Source of the DNA: Heligmosomoides polygyrus polygyrus
Taxonomy: Eukaryota > Nematoda > Chromadorea > Rhabditida > Heligmosomidae
NCBI GenBank assembly: GCA_947396885.1
Contig: OX377204.1
Location: 39,021,975-39,085,974 of the forward strand
DNA length: 64,000 nucleotides
Direction: 5' to 3'
A program made the position numbers and the translations under genes. Shown in pieces: positions 33,404 through 44,611 of the stretch; positions within the stretch are counted from its first letter, which is position 1; every line of letters begins with the position of its first letter. The notes under the pieces are model-generated. The model was not told the DNA's origin. It ran no database searches and was given only the letters and a program-made list of their open reading frames with translations.

Positions 33404-35315
33404 ACACAAGCCAGCAAGAAGCTAACAACTCTGCTGAAATGCGATTTCTTGAGCAAATAAGTCGCTATATTCTTCGGCTTCAAAAATTTATCCCTGCCAG
33501 ATAGGTCTTATGTGGACCATCAAACGAGCTTTCTTTAAAATATGCACTACATTTTTGAAGTTTGCAGTTGTGAAATGCAAAAAAACTGTTGAAATCGTTA
33601 CGACTAGACTAAATTCCAAGGTTTGTCAAAGATTTTTTTCGTCTTTTAAAGTGAAAAGTTCAAATAAATAATCGGCTCAGAATGGATCATTCAGTTGTGA
33701 GCGGCATTGTTCTTGGTACCAAAGGTCGTTATTTAGAAACGTGAATGCAAACAGTGGTACGAAACGATTGCACCTCGACAAACGCCAGAATTACAGATGC
33801 AGACCCATCGGTTGCAAAATGAAGTGCCGTCTTCAGCAAGCTAGCGAAGGACCAACAATATCCTGGAATTGGTTTTTCCAGAGCGACTTTTAGCAGAGTA
33901 GAAGACAGCAGTGGCCACCGCCTATGTGTAAACAAAGAACGAATTGTCCGCAAAATCCATTTGGACGAGAACATATTCGGGAAAAGCGAATTCGACTCGA
34001 CGGAGTCTTTTGTTTTCCCAGAATGCTGTATACACTCTACTCTTATTTGCTGACGAAACTTCGCTCTGTTGACATCCGCGAGAACCAGCGATTTGTCGCA
34101 CTTTTCTCTCGGAAGGGCGTACCGAGGAGCATTTTGCAGTTGTGGAAGAAAGTTATACATTTCAGGAGAACGGTTTTTGAAGAAGGCAAACGAATTAGGG
34201 TTGCATTCGATAGGTACTCACTCAAGTAGTCACTAGGAGGCCTTGCGGGACAACAGCGAGCTCTACCTCTAAACATGATTTCCTTAAGGCACTTCACTGA
34301 AATGGAGACGAGATAATAACATGTTACGGCTTGCGTATTCCGTGCTGAACAAACCTGAATAAAAATTAACAAAACCTATGAAAAGTGCGTATCCAGCGAT
34401 GAAAAGTTTCCAAAGTTCCTAAAATTGTGAAAGCACTGCCTTCCGAAAAACAGTGCGCTTTGCAAAGTATGTACCGTATTTCTTCAGCAATAATGATGAG
34501 ATATCTAATCAGGAAGGAGTTTGAAGCAGGAACTTTGGAAGCAGACTTCCTCCTAGATGGAGCCTGCGATATTGATTACAAATATGTAGGATTGAATGCA
34601 AAATGCGCCTGCTGAACAATTCTTGGCTCAATTTCCTCCTAATAAGTGTGACCTGTTAAATTTTACCTCTTAATTTTACTTTATTAATTTTTTCTACTAG
34701 TCGTTAATTTCGTTTACTGCTAAATTTGTTAAGGGTTTTTGGCAAATGGTTGCTGAAATAATTTAAATAATGAATAAAAGGTAATAGCGGTTTTTTACCT
34801 GAAAGTAGAATTTTTGAAAATTGTTTCGACCGGATAAAGATATTGCTTACTTTAAAGACATTAGACTGAGGAAATGAAGGAGAAACGCTTTCGAGGTCTC
34901 CAGAAAAGAAATGACTGCAACGGGGTTAAACTTGGAGTGCAGCAAAGATTAGTTAGATTTTTGAACTCTACTCGACGGTTCGAGTCTGAAATAGCGCTCG
35001 GTTTCCCAATATCTCCACTATCAGCGACTCCGACGCCAAATGCGGACACTAGTTATGAGCGGTATTGCAGCAGTACTGACACATTGACCAGGCTCGACTG
35101 CCCGTGAGCCTTGGCATGGTGAACGACGACTTGAACTCGTTGTAGATTTGAGTGTAGCCAAACCCGAAACGTTATTTCTTGGTTCACATAAGGTAGTCCA
35201 CCCTTATTTTCCTACAGAAAGTCTTATCTATTTGTCCAAAAACTTTCCAAATAGAAATTTCAAGCTCAGATACATACATAATATATCCACGGTACCTGCT
35301 TCGATTGTATGTTGG
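33404..35315. other. No recognised gene
   Basis: No supported gene or repeat. Open frames at 33729-34372 have no family motif. The 34640-34790 stretch is strongly A+T-rich. Confidence 0.4.
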
Positions 35316-35330
35316 TAAAACCGCAAGATG

Positions 35331-35626
35331 GGGCGCGTGTAGCGCAGTCGGAGGAGGTACAGGTTGTCGCGTGCAACCAATATCAGAATCCTAGTTCAGA
35401 TTTCCCGTCCAGGTCAACCATGTCTTCCATCCCTCCGGGGTCGGTGATTTGGTGCCAGACTTGATTGGGATAGATAAAGCGTTGACTTGCTCATCGTCTG
35501 GCCACGCAAGCCATTGTATGGCCAACTACGTATTCAAATCGCCTCCATGATATCCTTCAGAAGTATGATAGAATGCGTGGCGCATCCCCAAATAGATTGA
35601 TTAACGCCGTCCTTTATCCTTCACTT
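35331..35626 (+). repeat. tRNA-derived SINE, complete copy with target duplication
   Basis: The copy starts GGGCGCGTGTAGCGCAGTCG, a good tRNA-like head with A box TAGCGCAGTCGG, and has a B-box relative AGTTCAGATTTCCCG near 35395. It contains CCATGTCTTCCATCCCTCC and ends GATTGATTAACGCC and TTTATCCTTCACTT. It is flanked by TAAAACCGCAAGATG (35316-35330) and TAAAACTGCAAGATG (35627-35641), a 15-bp duplication with one mismatch. This copy defines the 296-bp family best. Confidence 0.9.
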
Positions 35627-35641
35627 TAAAACTGCAAGATG

Positions 35642-38262
35642 TGAGGAAAACACACTGCGGGTCCCATTCTCCAGATATGAACAGCTTTCTGGTGTAAACG
35701 GAATTTATATGACAGATGCTAGATGAACAGGCCGCGACAGGCAAGCTGCATAATAAAAAAGGAGCGTCCTAAAATAATTAATGGGGTTATAGAAGTAGCT
35801 TTAGGGATAAATACCTCATCATACGATGACTGCATTTAAAGTGCAAAGTTTGGCACTTGAGCTGTCGATCGAAGAGCAGGGACAACTTGTGAGGCGAAGG
35901 AGCCACTAAGACGCTCAAAGGAGAACTAATTTCTGGTCAATAAGGAAATTATGGGAGTAGCAGGGATGCCATTTGCACTGGCTGAAAACAATCTGTTTCG
36001 AAGCGGCCGGCGATTTCGATATTGTTGCGGAGGTGTCGAAGAAGGCCGAGGGCAAACATCTGGAGCAGGGGTAGCTGGACGAAAAAAGATCGTTCATCTT
36101 GCGTCACCACTGCCGTCGAGAAAGTTGCAGCAGCAAACACGGCTCAACTTTATGCTTGTGCTCCTCTCGACGCTGAGCATGCAGACGCCTTGACGCTGGC
36201 GCCAACCCAAAGAGCGATTATGTAGTTGATTTCCAAGGTGAGCGTCCCGTGGCAACCCACCAGCGCCCGTGAGGGGCCGGTTCCAAGGCAACTTCAAGGA
36301 ACCCTATTTCTTGTTTTCTTTTCGAAGAAAAAAACACATTTGTATGCTAATTGAGGGATGGAGATTCCCCCTATATGACTCGCTCTCCCGTTCAGACATA
36401 CGTTCCAAACTCTTTCTTTGTGAGTACCACTCTGAGTTGAATGTAGGCCTCCCACAGTGCTACCGATGAACGTGAATACTTTCCACCATATGATACCTTT
36501 CACCACGTGGGTAGGTTATCTAAACCCAGTGACTCAGCAGAGCACCTGTGGGCGACGTGAGACGACCGCTAATGTTGGGATGCCGTGAGGGCTGGAGGTG
36601 GATCATGAGCAGCTAGGCAAAATCTCCTTCCACCAGCACTTCCACACGAACTTTCATTATAGCGTCATACCCCCACAGAGAACTCACTAAGTACGAACTT
36701 GTAGCTCATGCGGCGCCTCTTTCGATTTAAAGACGGTTTGAAAAAGAACGCGCAACTCAGCAATTAACTCATTGTCATTTGCACCATTCTCCATTCATTG
36801 CCCGACAAGTTACACTAAGGAGGGCCTGATTCCCACTTTTTGCATGATAAAGGGGCAGCTCACACAGTAGGCTCCCAGGCAGTTGATCTAAACGCGCAAA
36901 GAAATGAACGTAGTCCTCAGCCCAGTTTCTGCTCCGTTGTCCGCTCAATCCTGATTTCATTAAGTACAGTATTCTACTAGAAAGAATGTCGGTCTTCTCT
37001 TTTGATCCGTAGTTGAGACTTACACAACCAATTCATCCCCCCTTCAGGCATTTCGTCAAGTGCTCTCCGGAGGTGAACATACATAGCAGACAGACATGCA
37101 GACATGCAGTGCACCAACAGGAGTCAGGAGTCATTTCGGCTGAAAGGTTTCATATTCATGGGAATTGAAAATTCCTTTTGGCCACGGGGTCCTGTCTGCT
37201 TTGAGTTTCTTTGCAAACGACTGGCGGCTAAGCGCCTGTCCATCCAGGAAGGGTTTGCGGTCCTATGAGAATTATGAAATGCTTTATAGAGTTCTTCGTT
37301 ACACAGAGAGAAGCATATAGGAGCTGTAGTGCTCCGAGCAGTTCTCATTTCGTTGCCTTTGCTAAAGGTATACGGATTCCTTTGTCACCTTTAAGAAATG
37401 CTCACCCTCCTGCATCCATCGTAAAGAAGATTCGTCCCGCACTGGACTTTGGATTGCTCATGAAAGGTTGGGCAGGAACTAGTGTGGTGAGATGAGTCAA
37501 AAGCTGGGCATGCTTTTATTTCTCCACTAATAAGGAAGCTTCATAACTGAGAGGTCATTCAATTTCGGAAACAGTAAGAAACCATAAAAGGCCGGGGCTA
37601 GCCAAATCCTTCGATCAGTTGCGAATTTAGACAGGTGATCGTTGATACCAAGCCGTGTTTGAAGGCAGATATGCGAACAGCTGGCGCCAATTGTGGTCAC
37701 GGTTCACAACTATTAACTCCAACAAAGGCTTGGAGACTATTCCAATCACTAGATATCCTTTCTTGATCAGGAACTAAAATGGGTTCCCCCTTCTGGGCTA
37801 TTTTCAACACACCGCTGACAAAACCATCCCCGTAAAAATCGTTCAGAGGCGATGAGAACTTATGCAGTTTGGAGCACCATCTCCGCATACCTAAGTCGTC
37901 ATGGATTCCTAAGCATACGCTTCTGGCTCACCTTCAGGTCTCCAGAGCGCGTGAGATGCTTTGAACACCGTTTAGAAGCGATTTCAGAGGAATTTTATTT
38001 CCCACTTTTTCACACCTACACCTTCCTTGTACTGCATAACTGAATTCTTTTTCTTCAATAGTACGCATATGCCTGCATGAAAAGAGAGAAAAGGTAGTGA
38101 AGCATGGGAGAACTTCCTGTTTCTCCCTTTGCTCGTTTAAAGCCGTGCAAATGGACCGGAGCTGTTCTCACATTTTTCGCAGTGTTCGGCCGAGTCGAGA
38201 AAGCGCCACCGGTTACACGTCTCCTACAACTCGGGAATAGAGCTGTTCCTCGGAAAATGAGA
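35642..38262. other. No firmly recognised gene; one coding-like patch
   Basis: A plus-strand frame around 35980-36060 reads KTICFEAAGDFDIVAEVSKK, which has protein-like composition but stops after about 35 residues. A neighbouring frame at 36100-36225 reads AVEKVAAANTAQLYACAP. They could be a decayed exon or retroelement gag-like remnant; I cannot assign them. The rest (36.3-38.26 kb) shows nothing. Confidence 0.3.
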
Positions 38263-38267
38263 CGAAT

Positions 38268-38700
38268 GCGGCGTACATGGCGGTGGTGTCCTCGCTAACA
38301 TACGGTGGTGGCCATGAACATCGATTAGTACGAGTCGCTGACAGTCTGAATCGGACGACGACTACAGATTGTCGGAGACTCATGGGGATCGATGTTGTGC
38401 TACTGAAGCGACGTTGCTCCGTGTCAGCTTTGACTGTGTCGTCGCTCAAGCTCCAACATCCAATTACGACGATTAAGAGTTCGAGGCCTTCCTGCTGGAG
38501 TTGGAGATGTTCGAGAAAGAGGATCACACCTTCCACAAAAAGATCGTCGGCATCTTTAGCGCCATTATCGGGCCGAAGTCGTGCGAAGAACTTCAGGTAA
38601 AGGCTATGGCTAGGGGTGGAACTAGCTACGTGGAGCACTGTCTGAGTTCATCACGTCGACCAGGTACATCAATGGAAAGTCACAGTTGCGAGAGCCTCCC
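38268..38700 (+). pseudogene. RTE LINE endonuclease fragment
   Basis: The block 38290-38640 parallels the RTE fragment at 23420-23740. A GVLANIRWWP-type start and a 'Y-E-S-L-T-V-x-I-G-R-R-L' equivalent are followed by LELEMFEKEDHTFHKKIVG (about 38490-38550) and IGPKSCEELQ (about 38565). The metal-binding D-x-N of the endonuclease is changed to FSAIIG. Only the endonuclease middle is present; ends are not defined. Confidence 0.75.
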
Positions 38701-39120
38701 GCACTACGATAGGAACCCCACAGCGAAATCGACCACAGCATGTCCAGCGGCAAATATTCTTGCTAATATCTGCCGGGAAGTAGGCCCAGAGATTTTGTTA
38801 TTGTGATTTTTCTAGAAACATTTTGGAGTTTTTGGTTGTCGGATACCCAATGTGAAACGCCTTATGATTGCAAATACATTTTCCTTACTTCTCTACTCCG
38901 CACAAAGCTGAGCCTCACCCTATTTAGCCATATTGCGATGTTGAGTGTGGTTTTTTCACGAAGACCCATTGCAGTGTGCCGTTTCCTGTACAGGGCTGCA
39001 TAGTGGGTTTTTTAAAGTTCACCGATTAACACATATTATCGGCAATTTACATCGTTCTATCAGGTTGGTGCAAAAATGATGGCTCCTTCCGTATTTGCTA
39101 TGTTTCGGCGTTGATATTAT
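38701..39120. other. No recognised feature
   Basis: Nothing recognised. Confidence 0.4.
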
Positions 39121-39427
39121 TGGGTTGCTCGCTAATCAATGTAGTTTTTCTCACATTTTTTAAACTGAATTTATTTATAATAACAACACACATTAATCAA
39201 TGATATATAGATCATTTTGGTGGACGGTGTTTTGCCATTTTTCGGCAAGTTCATGAACTCCACGTTCGAAAAGGCCTTAATTTTTGTAAGCGAAGAACTG
39301 GTGCACCCTCTTTTTAACCGCTTGCTCGGAACGAAAAGCCTTACCATTCGAATTGATTTGGAGGGAGTGAAGCAAATGGCAGTCTGATGGTACTACCAGG
39401 GTTATAGGGTGAAGTTTCAGTTCCCAA

Positions 39428-39440
39428 TTGAGCTTTGTTA
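39428..39440. repeat. 13-bp target-site duplication, left
   Basis: TTGAGCTTTGTTA, repeated exactly at 39923-39935. The single-copy version restores the mariner reading frame around the insertion. Confidence 0.85.
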
Positions 39441-39477
39441 GCTGTCACAACGATGTTTTGTTGCGTTCAAAACTTCT

Positions 39478-39552
39478 AGCGCCAGGACTCGAACCCGCAC
39501 CTCCCTCTGACCGGGCGGGAATGCTCTACGCCATTACACTACCGGCGCCGAT
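39478..39552 (-). other. tRNA-like unit, minus strand
   Basis: The reverse complement of the unit at 39770-39846 with few differences; its B box is GGTTCGAGTCC, but one base of the T-stem is lost (CCAGGACTCG). Part of the repeat described above, not a stand-alone gene. Confidence 0.55.
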
Positions 39553-39769
39553 TGATCGAACGCAACATCCACACCTCGTGGGACCGATCAGCACCCACCC
39601 GTATCCAGGATGAGCTAGCCGCTGATATCAGCATGGGACCAGTTAAGCTGATGGTCTTGATAGAAACGATTCAACTCAGTTTCTTTAAGCCTCAATTGGC
39701 TGGTATCGAGGTTGTAAGCTGTCACAACGATGTTTTGTTGCGATCAAAACTTGTTGCGCTCGATCAAAC

Positions 39770-39846
39770 GGCGCCGGTGGTGTAATGGCGTAGAGCATTC
39801 CCGCCCGGTCAGAGGGAGGTGCGGGTTCGAGTCCCGCCTGGCGCTA
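39770..39846 (+). other. tRNA-like unit with intact A and B boxes
   Basis: A 5' GGCGCCG pairs with 3' TGGCGCT (five Watson-Crick pairs and G-U at both ends). The A box is TGGTGTAATGG, the T arm GCGGG-TTCGAGT-CCCGC is perfect, and the B box GGTTCGAGTCC is perfect. The anticodon arm is poor: a stem CCCGC/GAGGG with one mismatch and a loop CCGGTCA, where the invariant U33 is C. The D stem also does not pair well. I therefore read it as a SINE head able to recruit RNA polymerase III rather than a functional tRNA. Confidence 0.6.
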
Positions 39847-40679
39847 GAAGTTTTGATCGCAACAAAAAATCGTTGTGACAGGTTACCTCGATACCAGCCA
39901 ATTGAGGCTTAAAGAAACTGAGTTGAGCTTTGTTAATTTTTGACGGGTCACCAAGGAAGTGTAGGGTCTGGCGTTATCATGATGGAACATCATGCCTTTG
40001 CAATAATTCGAGTCAATAGACTGGTTTCTTGGAAGCAGCTGAAAGTAGACTATACCCTCGTATTGAGTAATGCATTTCTTTGAGACGGATTTCCTTTAAT
40101 TTGTGAGGAACTCAACCACCGAGGTTATTTCCGTACCAAGCGGTTGTAAGTGCAAGTAAATGGTTGAATTCGATATGCCAGGCTTCTCTGCCATCCCAAG
40201 TCACACGTCATAGTGGTTGTACGATCAGTATATGGTGAATCTTCCACGTCAAAATTTCTAGAGCGAGAGCGAGCAGAACAACGCGGACACTGCCGTTCAG
40301 GAAGGCAGTACTCACCATAAACTTTACATGATTTTTCTTCATCTTGTGCAGCATTTTCGCAAAGCAGTTAAATATGCCTATAATGCTTTCTTTGATTATC
40401 CATTTCAACTTAATTTTTTACATAATCGTTTTTATTAGTGACGCTTAGTTGTTAAGAGAAGATAGAATAAAGTCTAGATTTTAAAACAGCGTCTAACAAC
40501 ATAAACCACGCAAATCACTACTACATAAAATATACAGTTCACGCCATCTATGAAAAAAAACGACACTATTTATCGAAGAACCCAATACAATTAATAAAAT
40601 CCTAACCTTCTGCTCTGGCTAAGATGATGAGAAAGCGGGAAATCGGCATAGTTTTGCTTCACGAGTTTAAACACTGACA

Positions 40680-41665
40680 GTGCTAGGGAAACAACTCGAA
40701 ATGTCGCCAACGCATTGATGGGGACACCGCAGCGCGTAATGGTTCGAGATATTTTGCAAGCTGGACGCCTCAGACTCGAAGATCGGGAGGGACGCGGTCA
40801 GCTATCGGAGGACGCCCGTAAAGGCAATGGTAGATTCCAACCCAAGAACATCCAGAAGAAAAAGTTCCGAAGAGCTAAGCGTTGTCCGCTCAGCCGTCAA
40901 ACGGCATTTCAAGAAAAATGGGAAGGTAACAAATCTCGATAACTAGGTGGGTTGACAGAGCATCAGCAATCTCGCCGTCTCGAAGTGTGTTATTCATTTG
41001 CGCAGCGAAAGCGATCCTTTTCTGCAACGTATTGTTAGGTGTGACGAAAAACTCATTCTTTACGGCAAGCGGCGACGTTCATGTAAATGGCTGGAGCACG
41101 GTGAAGCTTAGAAGCATTTCCCAGGAATATCACTCTGCAAAATGGAAGGTCATGGTGACTGTTTCGTGGTCATCACCCGGTTCGATCCACCAAGAACTTC
41201 CTGGTACTGAGCGCAGCAATCACAGCGAAGTGCCGTGAGAAACTCGAAAAAATTAATCAAAATTGCATCAAATTTACAAAGCATCCAGCAACAGTAAAGT
41301 GTAATCCTGCTCCATAAAAAGGTCCGACACCACGTTTCATTGATGACAACAAAAGGCTGATTGAGCTAGGGAACTATAGACCATTCTGAAACTATAGACC
41401 ATTCTGATGGAACTATAGACCATTCTGCATACTCGTCAGATCTTTCTCGTACTGAGTATCACTTTTGCAAGCATCTCGATATTCTCCTGAGCTAAAATTG
41501 CTTCCGGATCCAAGACGATGCAAAAGAGGCAATCGACGATTTTGTCGCCACCAGAACTCCAGAACTTTATGCTGCAGGAATACCGAAACTAGCTTCTCGT
41601 TGGAAGAAATACGGTGATCCTTTTGGTAGTCTCGATGGAAAAGCTTCATGGAATTCGTTTGACTT
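40680..41665 (+). pseudogene. mariner transposase pseudogene (SETMAR-like lineage)
   Basis: With frame changes the order is: GDLRLEDREGRG-type linker (about 40765), LSVVRSAVKRHFKKN second helix-turn-helix (about 40880), and RCDEKLILYGKRRRS (about 41037-41085). That last block contains the first catalytic Asp within CDEK. WLEHGEA is followed by an MVTVSWSSPGSIH block (about 41150), then SDLSRTEYHFCKHLDILL (about 41438-41490). There the expected third Asp is Glu. AKEAIDDFVATRTPELYAAG and KLASRWKK close the protein (about 41520-41610). The second Asp region is missing; a short tandem repeat sits nearby at 41369. No terminal repeats were found. Confidence 0.85.
41369..41427. repeat. Short tandem repeat, three copies
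   Basis: AACTATAGACCATTCTG occurs three times in a row with 2-6 base spacers. It interrupts the mariner relic just before the catalytic C-terminal region. Confidence 0.8.
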
Positions 41666-41782
41666 CTACAGTATGGCGTGGAGGGAATATGAATGTATAT
41701 TTGGCTTGTACAATGATTTGCGGTGGGGAGCCGATGAAGGAATCAGAGTTTTATTCTTTCAAGATAGGTCCGCAGTCGGACG

Positions 41783-41905
41783 AGAGATCAGCCTACCTAC
41801 CCACGATGGATGGAAGAGTTGGTTGGCCTGAGTGGGAAACCCAAACCAAGAACGCTCGACAGCCGCTATGTCCTCCGACTGCGCCACCAGGCGCTCAAGT
41901 GGGAT
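41783..41905 (-). repeat. tRNA-derived SINE, 5' half, minus strand
   Basis: The reverse complement contains TGGTGGCGCAGTCGGAGGAC (A box), GGTTTGGGTTTCCC near the B-box place, and GGCCAACCAACTCTTCCATCC. These match the head of the family at 35331 in the same order. The 3' half is absent. Confidence 0.7.
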
Positions 41906-42879
41906 TTACACCATCAATCAAATAAACTTCATTTTACACAGGGCTTGCCGCAATCTCAACGTCTAGCACGTGAAAAGTCTTTATCTTCGTCGTCCGTTTA
42001 TGCTATGACTGGAGCTATGAGCTAGCTAGTGATATAGGTGCTTCTCGGTGGCTAAAAGGGTGGGATTTTTGGCTACATCGGGCAGTGCAGACAATTTTTG
42101 GCACAACCTGTGTCGCAGATTGTCCGTGGAGGGCAGCTCATTTGTGGCATGAATAACCGAGCATTTCAATGGCTGTTTGTCGCCGCACCGATCCACACAA
42201 CCGTCCGGTCTCCAAAGCGACCTTTCCGATTGATTGCTCGTCATTCCACGTTTTGGCTTCAGCATTTATGCGACACCTCCACCGGCAGGCGAATATGGTG
42301 TCGTTGGCGATGCTTACCGTTCTCTGGAGCGTAGTATGTGAGTTCGAAGTCTGATATGAATCTTCTGCTATGGATGTGAATCCCACTCCATACTCTGAAA
42401 ATTCCCTGAAAAGTCATGAATCATCAAATCCTTTTCAGATGACTTTTTTTCAGATTGTGATGACGTCCGCGAATTCGGTGTTAAAGAAGATGTTTATGAC
42501 CAAGCGTAAGTTTTAACTGACCTATTATTGCAGTTTTAGCTCTTCTAAATATCGTGTTCTCCTCAATCTCGCTATTAGCTACAAAAACCGTTTCATTAAA
42601 CAGCTTTTATTATCGTCTGGTTCATATATAGGTTGCAAGCTTTATATTCTTATACTATATATTATTATACCACAGCATTAGTTCAATAGATCGACTTAAA
42701 GAATACTACTTGGAGAGTCGCGCTCCGCTACCATAGATGCAATGCATTTATTAAAACTACGTGCTCAAATCGATTAATTTAATAACTGGGAAGACGTTGG
42801 AGGTGCAAGATGTAGCTTCTACCTGCAATTTACTCACAACGAAACGACACCACGTGTTCACAGAACTTTGGGGTGAGAT
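41906..42879. other. No recognised gene
   Basis: Nothing recognised with confidence. A+T-rich at 42530-42780. Confidence 0.4.
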
Positions 42880-42967
42880 GTACAGCAGTGGATGCGGCTT
42901 CGAACCCTGATTCCAAGTATGCGTTCCATGACGGCTAAACGCGTTTGGGGTCCTGCTGTACATCTCG
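42880..42967. repeat. Inverted repeat around a tRNA-like relic
   Basis: GAGATGTACAGCAG near 42877 and its exact inverse CTGCTGTACATCTC near 42953 enclose about 60 bp. The minus strand of this carries a B-box-like AGGGTTCGAAGCC. It may be a small foldback element of the same kind as 39441-39922. Confidence 0.55.
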
Positions 42968-42982
42968 TTGGGTTCGTTTGAG

Positions 42983-43060
42983 CATTCCCGCCCGGTCAGA
43001 GGGTGGTGCGGGTTCGAGTCCCGCCTGGCGCTAGAAGTTTTGATCGCAACAAAACATCGT
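42983..43060 (+). repeat. tRNA-like SINE unit, 5'-truncated
   Basis: GCATTCCCGCCCGGTCAGAG, the perfect B box GGTTCGAGTCC, and the flank TAGAAGTTTTGATCGCAACA match the unit at 39770 and its right flank. The A-box half is missing. The repeated flank shows that this is a dispersed SINE, not independent tRNA genes. Confidence 0.75.
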
Positions 43061-43069
43061 TGTGATGGC

Positions 43070-43167
43070 AATTACTTTGTTTAAGTAAATCATTTTCTTT
43101 TGTGGTGTATTCTCATTTTTGCTCGAAGACAAGTTTTGTTGCAAAATTTATGACTCAACTTAATACA
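43070..43167 (+). mobile_element. mariner 3'-end fragment
   Basis: TTTAAGTAAATCATTTTCTT through AAATTTATGACTCAACTTAA matches the last 85 bp of the mariner at 29252-33401 (33322-33404), including its right terminal repeat. The rest of the element is missing. Confidence 0.8.
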
Positions 43168-43169
43168 AT

Positions 43170-43914
43170 CTCGAGAGATTGTACATGCGAGGTTAACCCT
43201 GTTCGTGCTTCTTTTAACGTTTTCCGTCACTCAGTAGCTGCAGTTATGCCGATTAACCTCTCCATTCATCGTGGATGTTGCTTCATCAGTCCACAGAATC
43301 CGTCTTGGAAAATGGGCTCCTCCTCAGATTTAAATGGTCAATCAATAAATTCGCATGTCACGTGTCTTTCACGTAATTTTCAAGTTCTAAACGTTGATAG
43401 AAGCACAGCACAGGTTATTGCGGCTAAGTAGTAATAAGGTTGTATCGAACATTCAGCCCATTCACAATCAATCGAGTCTGAAATGCAAGGTTTCAGGCGA
43501 GACTGTTGACTGTTTGCACGCCACAGAAATTTCGTTACCCTATGCTTTCATATGAGTGTCAAACATCTTCAAAAGCTTCATTAGCACCAATGTTAGAACC
43601 TCTCAAATAGTACATGTATTTTTAGGACACCCTACACTTTTCGCCAGCTATAGTGTGTTTTTAGCTTTCAAACCTTAAAGAAGCTCACATCAATCGAAAC
43701 TGCCACTTCGTGGAAAAATTATAACAGTATTCAAGCGAAAACAATCAATCGAGTATAAAATGCAAAGCTTCAGACGAGTGCACGACCATTCTATGCTGCT
43801 CATAAGCCCGCTTTCTTAAGCTTCCATATTACCCCTTAACTTCTTCAATACCCTTACTGCGAGCAAAGTTATCACCTTTCAAGCAGTGTATACATTTTTT
43901 CTTGAGAAACACTG
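43170..43914. mobile_element. Foldback Tc-like element, second copy with inverted core
   Basis: The right part (43450-43914) matches 19118-19590 of the first copy, ending ...GAAACACTG before a TA (43915-43916). The left part (43205-43440) matches the core 18848-19090 but in reverse orientation. The minus-strand frame of this core reads RILW-x-DEA-type and [10 protein letters not shown] motifs more clearly than the first copy. The left terminus is missing or fused to the mariner fragment. Confidence 0.75.
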
Positions 43915-43916
43915 TA

Positions 43917-44611
43917 TTTATGGGGAAAATACAAGCGGCTTTTATTACTACAGGCGCGTAATTCCTTATAAAAGTAGGTTAGACATTGAACATTGTAGGT
44001 AAGTAGAGAGGTGAGAGCTGAAACTGAAACTGTAGGAAAGAAGAGGGGTGGTAACCTAGCTGATGAGTTAGTCGATGGGGCAGCATTCTATTCGTTTGAA
44101 CACTGAGCGAACTTTTGCAGCAGCTCTTAGCCGTCTTCGTATTTATTTGCCGATTTGATTTCTCCTAATTAAAATGTTAAAAAATCCTTTTCAGTCATAT
44201 ACAAGAGCATCTGAAGAATAAGGTCGAGCTTAAGGACATGACGGAAACGCAGAGACGGTGAGTGGTGGCCGCTAATATTTTTCTCATGAATGTCTGGAAC
44301 CCTCGTTTGGACGCTTAGGCATCCTTTGGTGGTGAATAGGTCTGAACCGGAGACCATACTAGCAACAGACCGTTAACACATTGACGACAATATGAGACAC
44401 CGGTAGCTCATAACTTTTCGCGCTATTTCTTTTACTGCTGCCGTTGGTTTTTTATAGATATTTTTTCTGTTCCTTAGTTACTTGTGATAGGAATAACAGG
44501 AATCAAATTCAACAGGAATAAGCAAGAAAATTGTCTTTGCTTTCATTAGGTATATCGAATCAAAAAATTTCACATGGAAGAAGACCAAATCTACAATCAA
44601 AACAACTCAAG
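43917..44611. other. No recognised gene
   Basis: Nothing recognised. Confidence 0.4.

Larger units (their letters stand above)
39441..39922. mobile_element. Palindromic element carrying two tRNA-like units
   Basis: The 482-bp insert begins with a tRNA-like unit on the minus strand (39478-39552), has a spacer, then arms of about 80 bp (CTCAGTTTCTTTAAGCCTC, TTGGCTGGTATCGAGGTT, GTTTTGTTGCGATCAAAACT) at 39670-39755. These are mirrored at 39846-39922. Between the arms lies the plus-strand tRNA-like unit (39770-39846). A 13-bp duplication, within the range for LINE-mediated insertion, flanks it. A third unit is at 42983. It is likely a tRNA-derived SINE that formed an inverted dimer. Confidence 0.75.
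39122..40430 (-). pseudogene. mariner element/transposase relic, interrupted
   Basis: An end-like TTGGGTTGCTCGCTAATC begins near 39120. On the minus strand, the C-terminal transposase part reads LVVPSDCHLLHSLQ (third catalytic Asp kept, near 39390), NGKAFRSEQAVKK and FFAYKN (about 39300), then ERGVHELAEKWQNTVHQND. Upstream, at 39940-40300, are the blocks equivalent to SRNFDVEDSPYTDR (about 40250) and CSIMITPDPTLPW in place of FHHDNARPHT (about 39985). An insertion at 39441-39922 splits the gene between VTRQKLTKL and NWELKLHP. Numerous frameshifts. The far end was not found. Confidence 0.8.

Noticed and set aside
33729..34372. Minus-strand frames as a host gene
   Set aside because: Composition is unremarkable, no motif is seen, and the frames overlap open frames on the other strand.
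39770..39846. Functional tRNA gene
   Set aside because: Promoter boxes and T arm are perfect, but the anticodon loop lacks U33, the anticodon stem has a mismatch, the D stem pairs poorly, and the unit is repeated with its flanks as a dispersed element.
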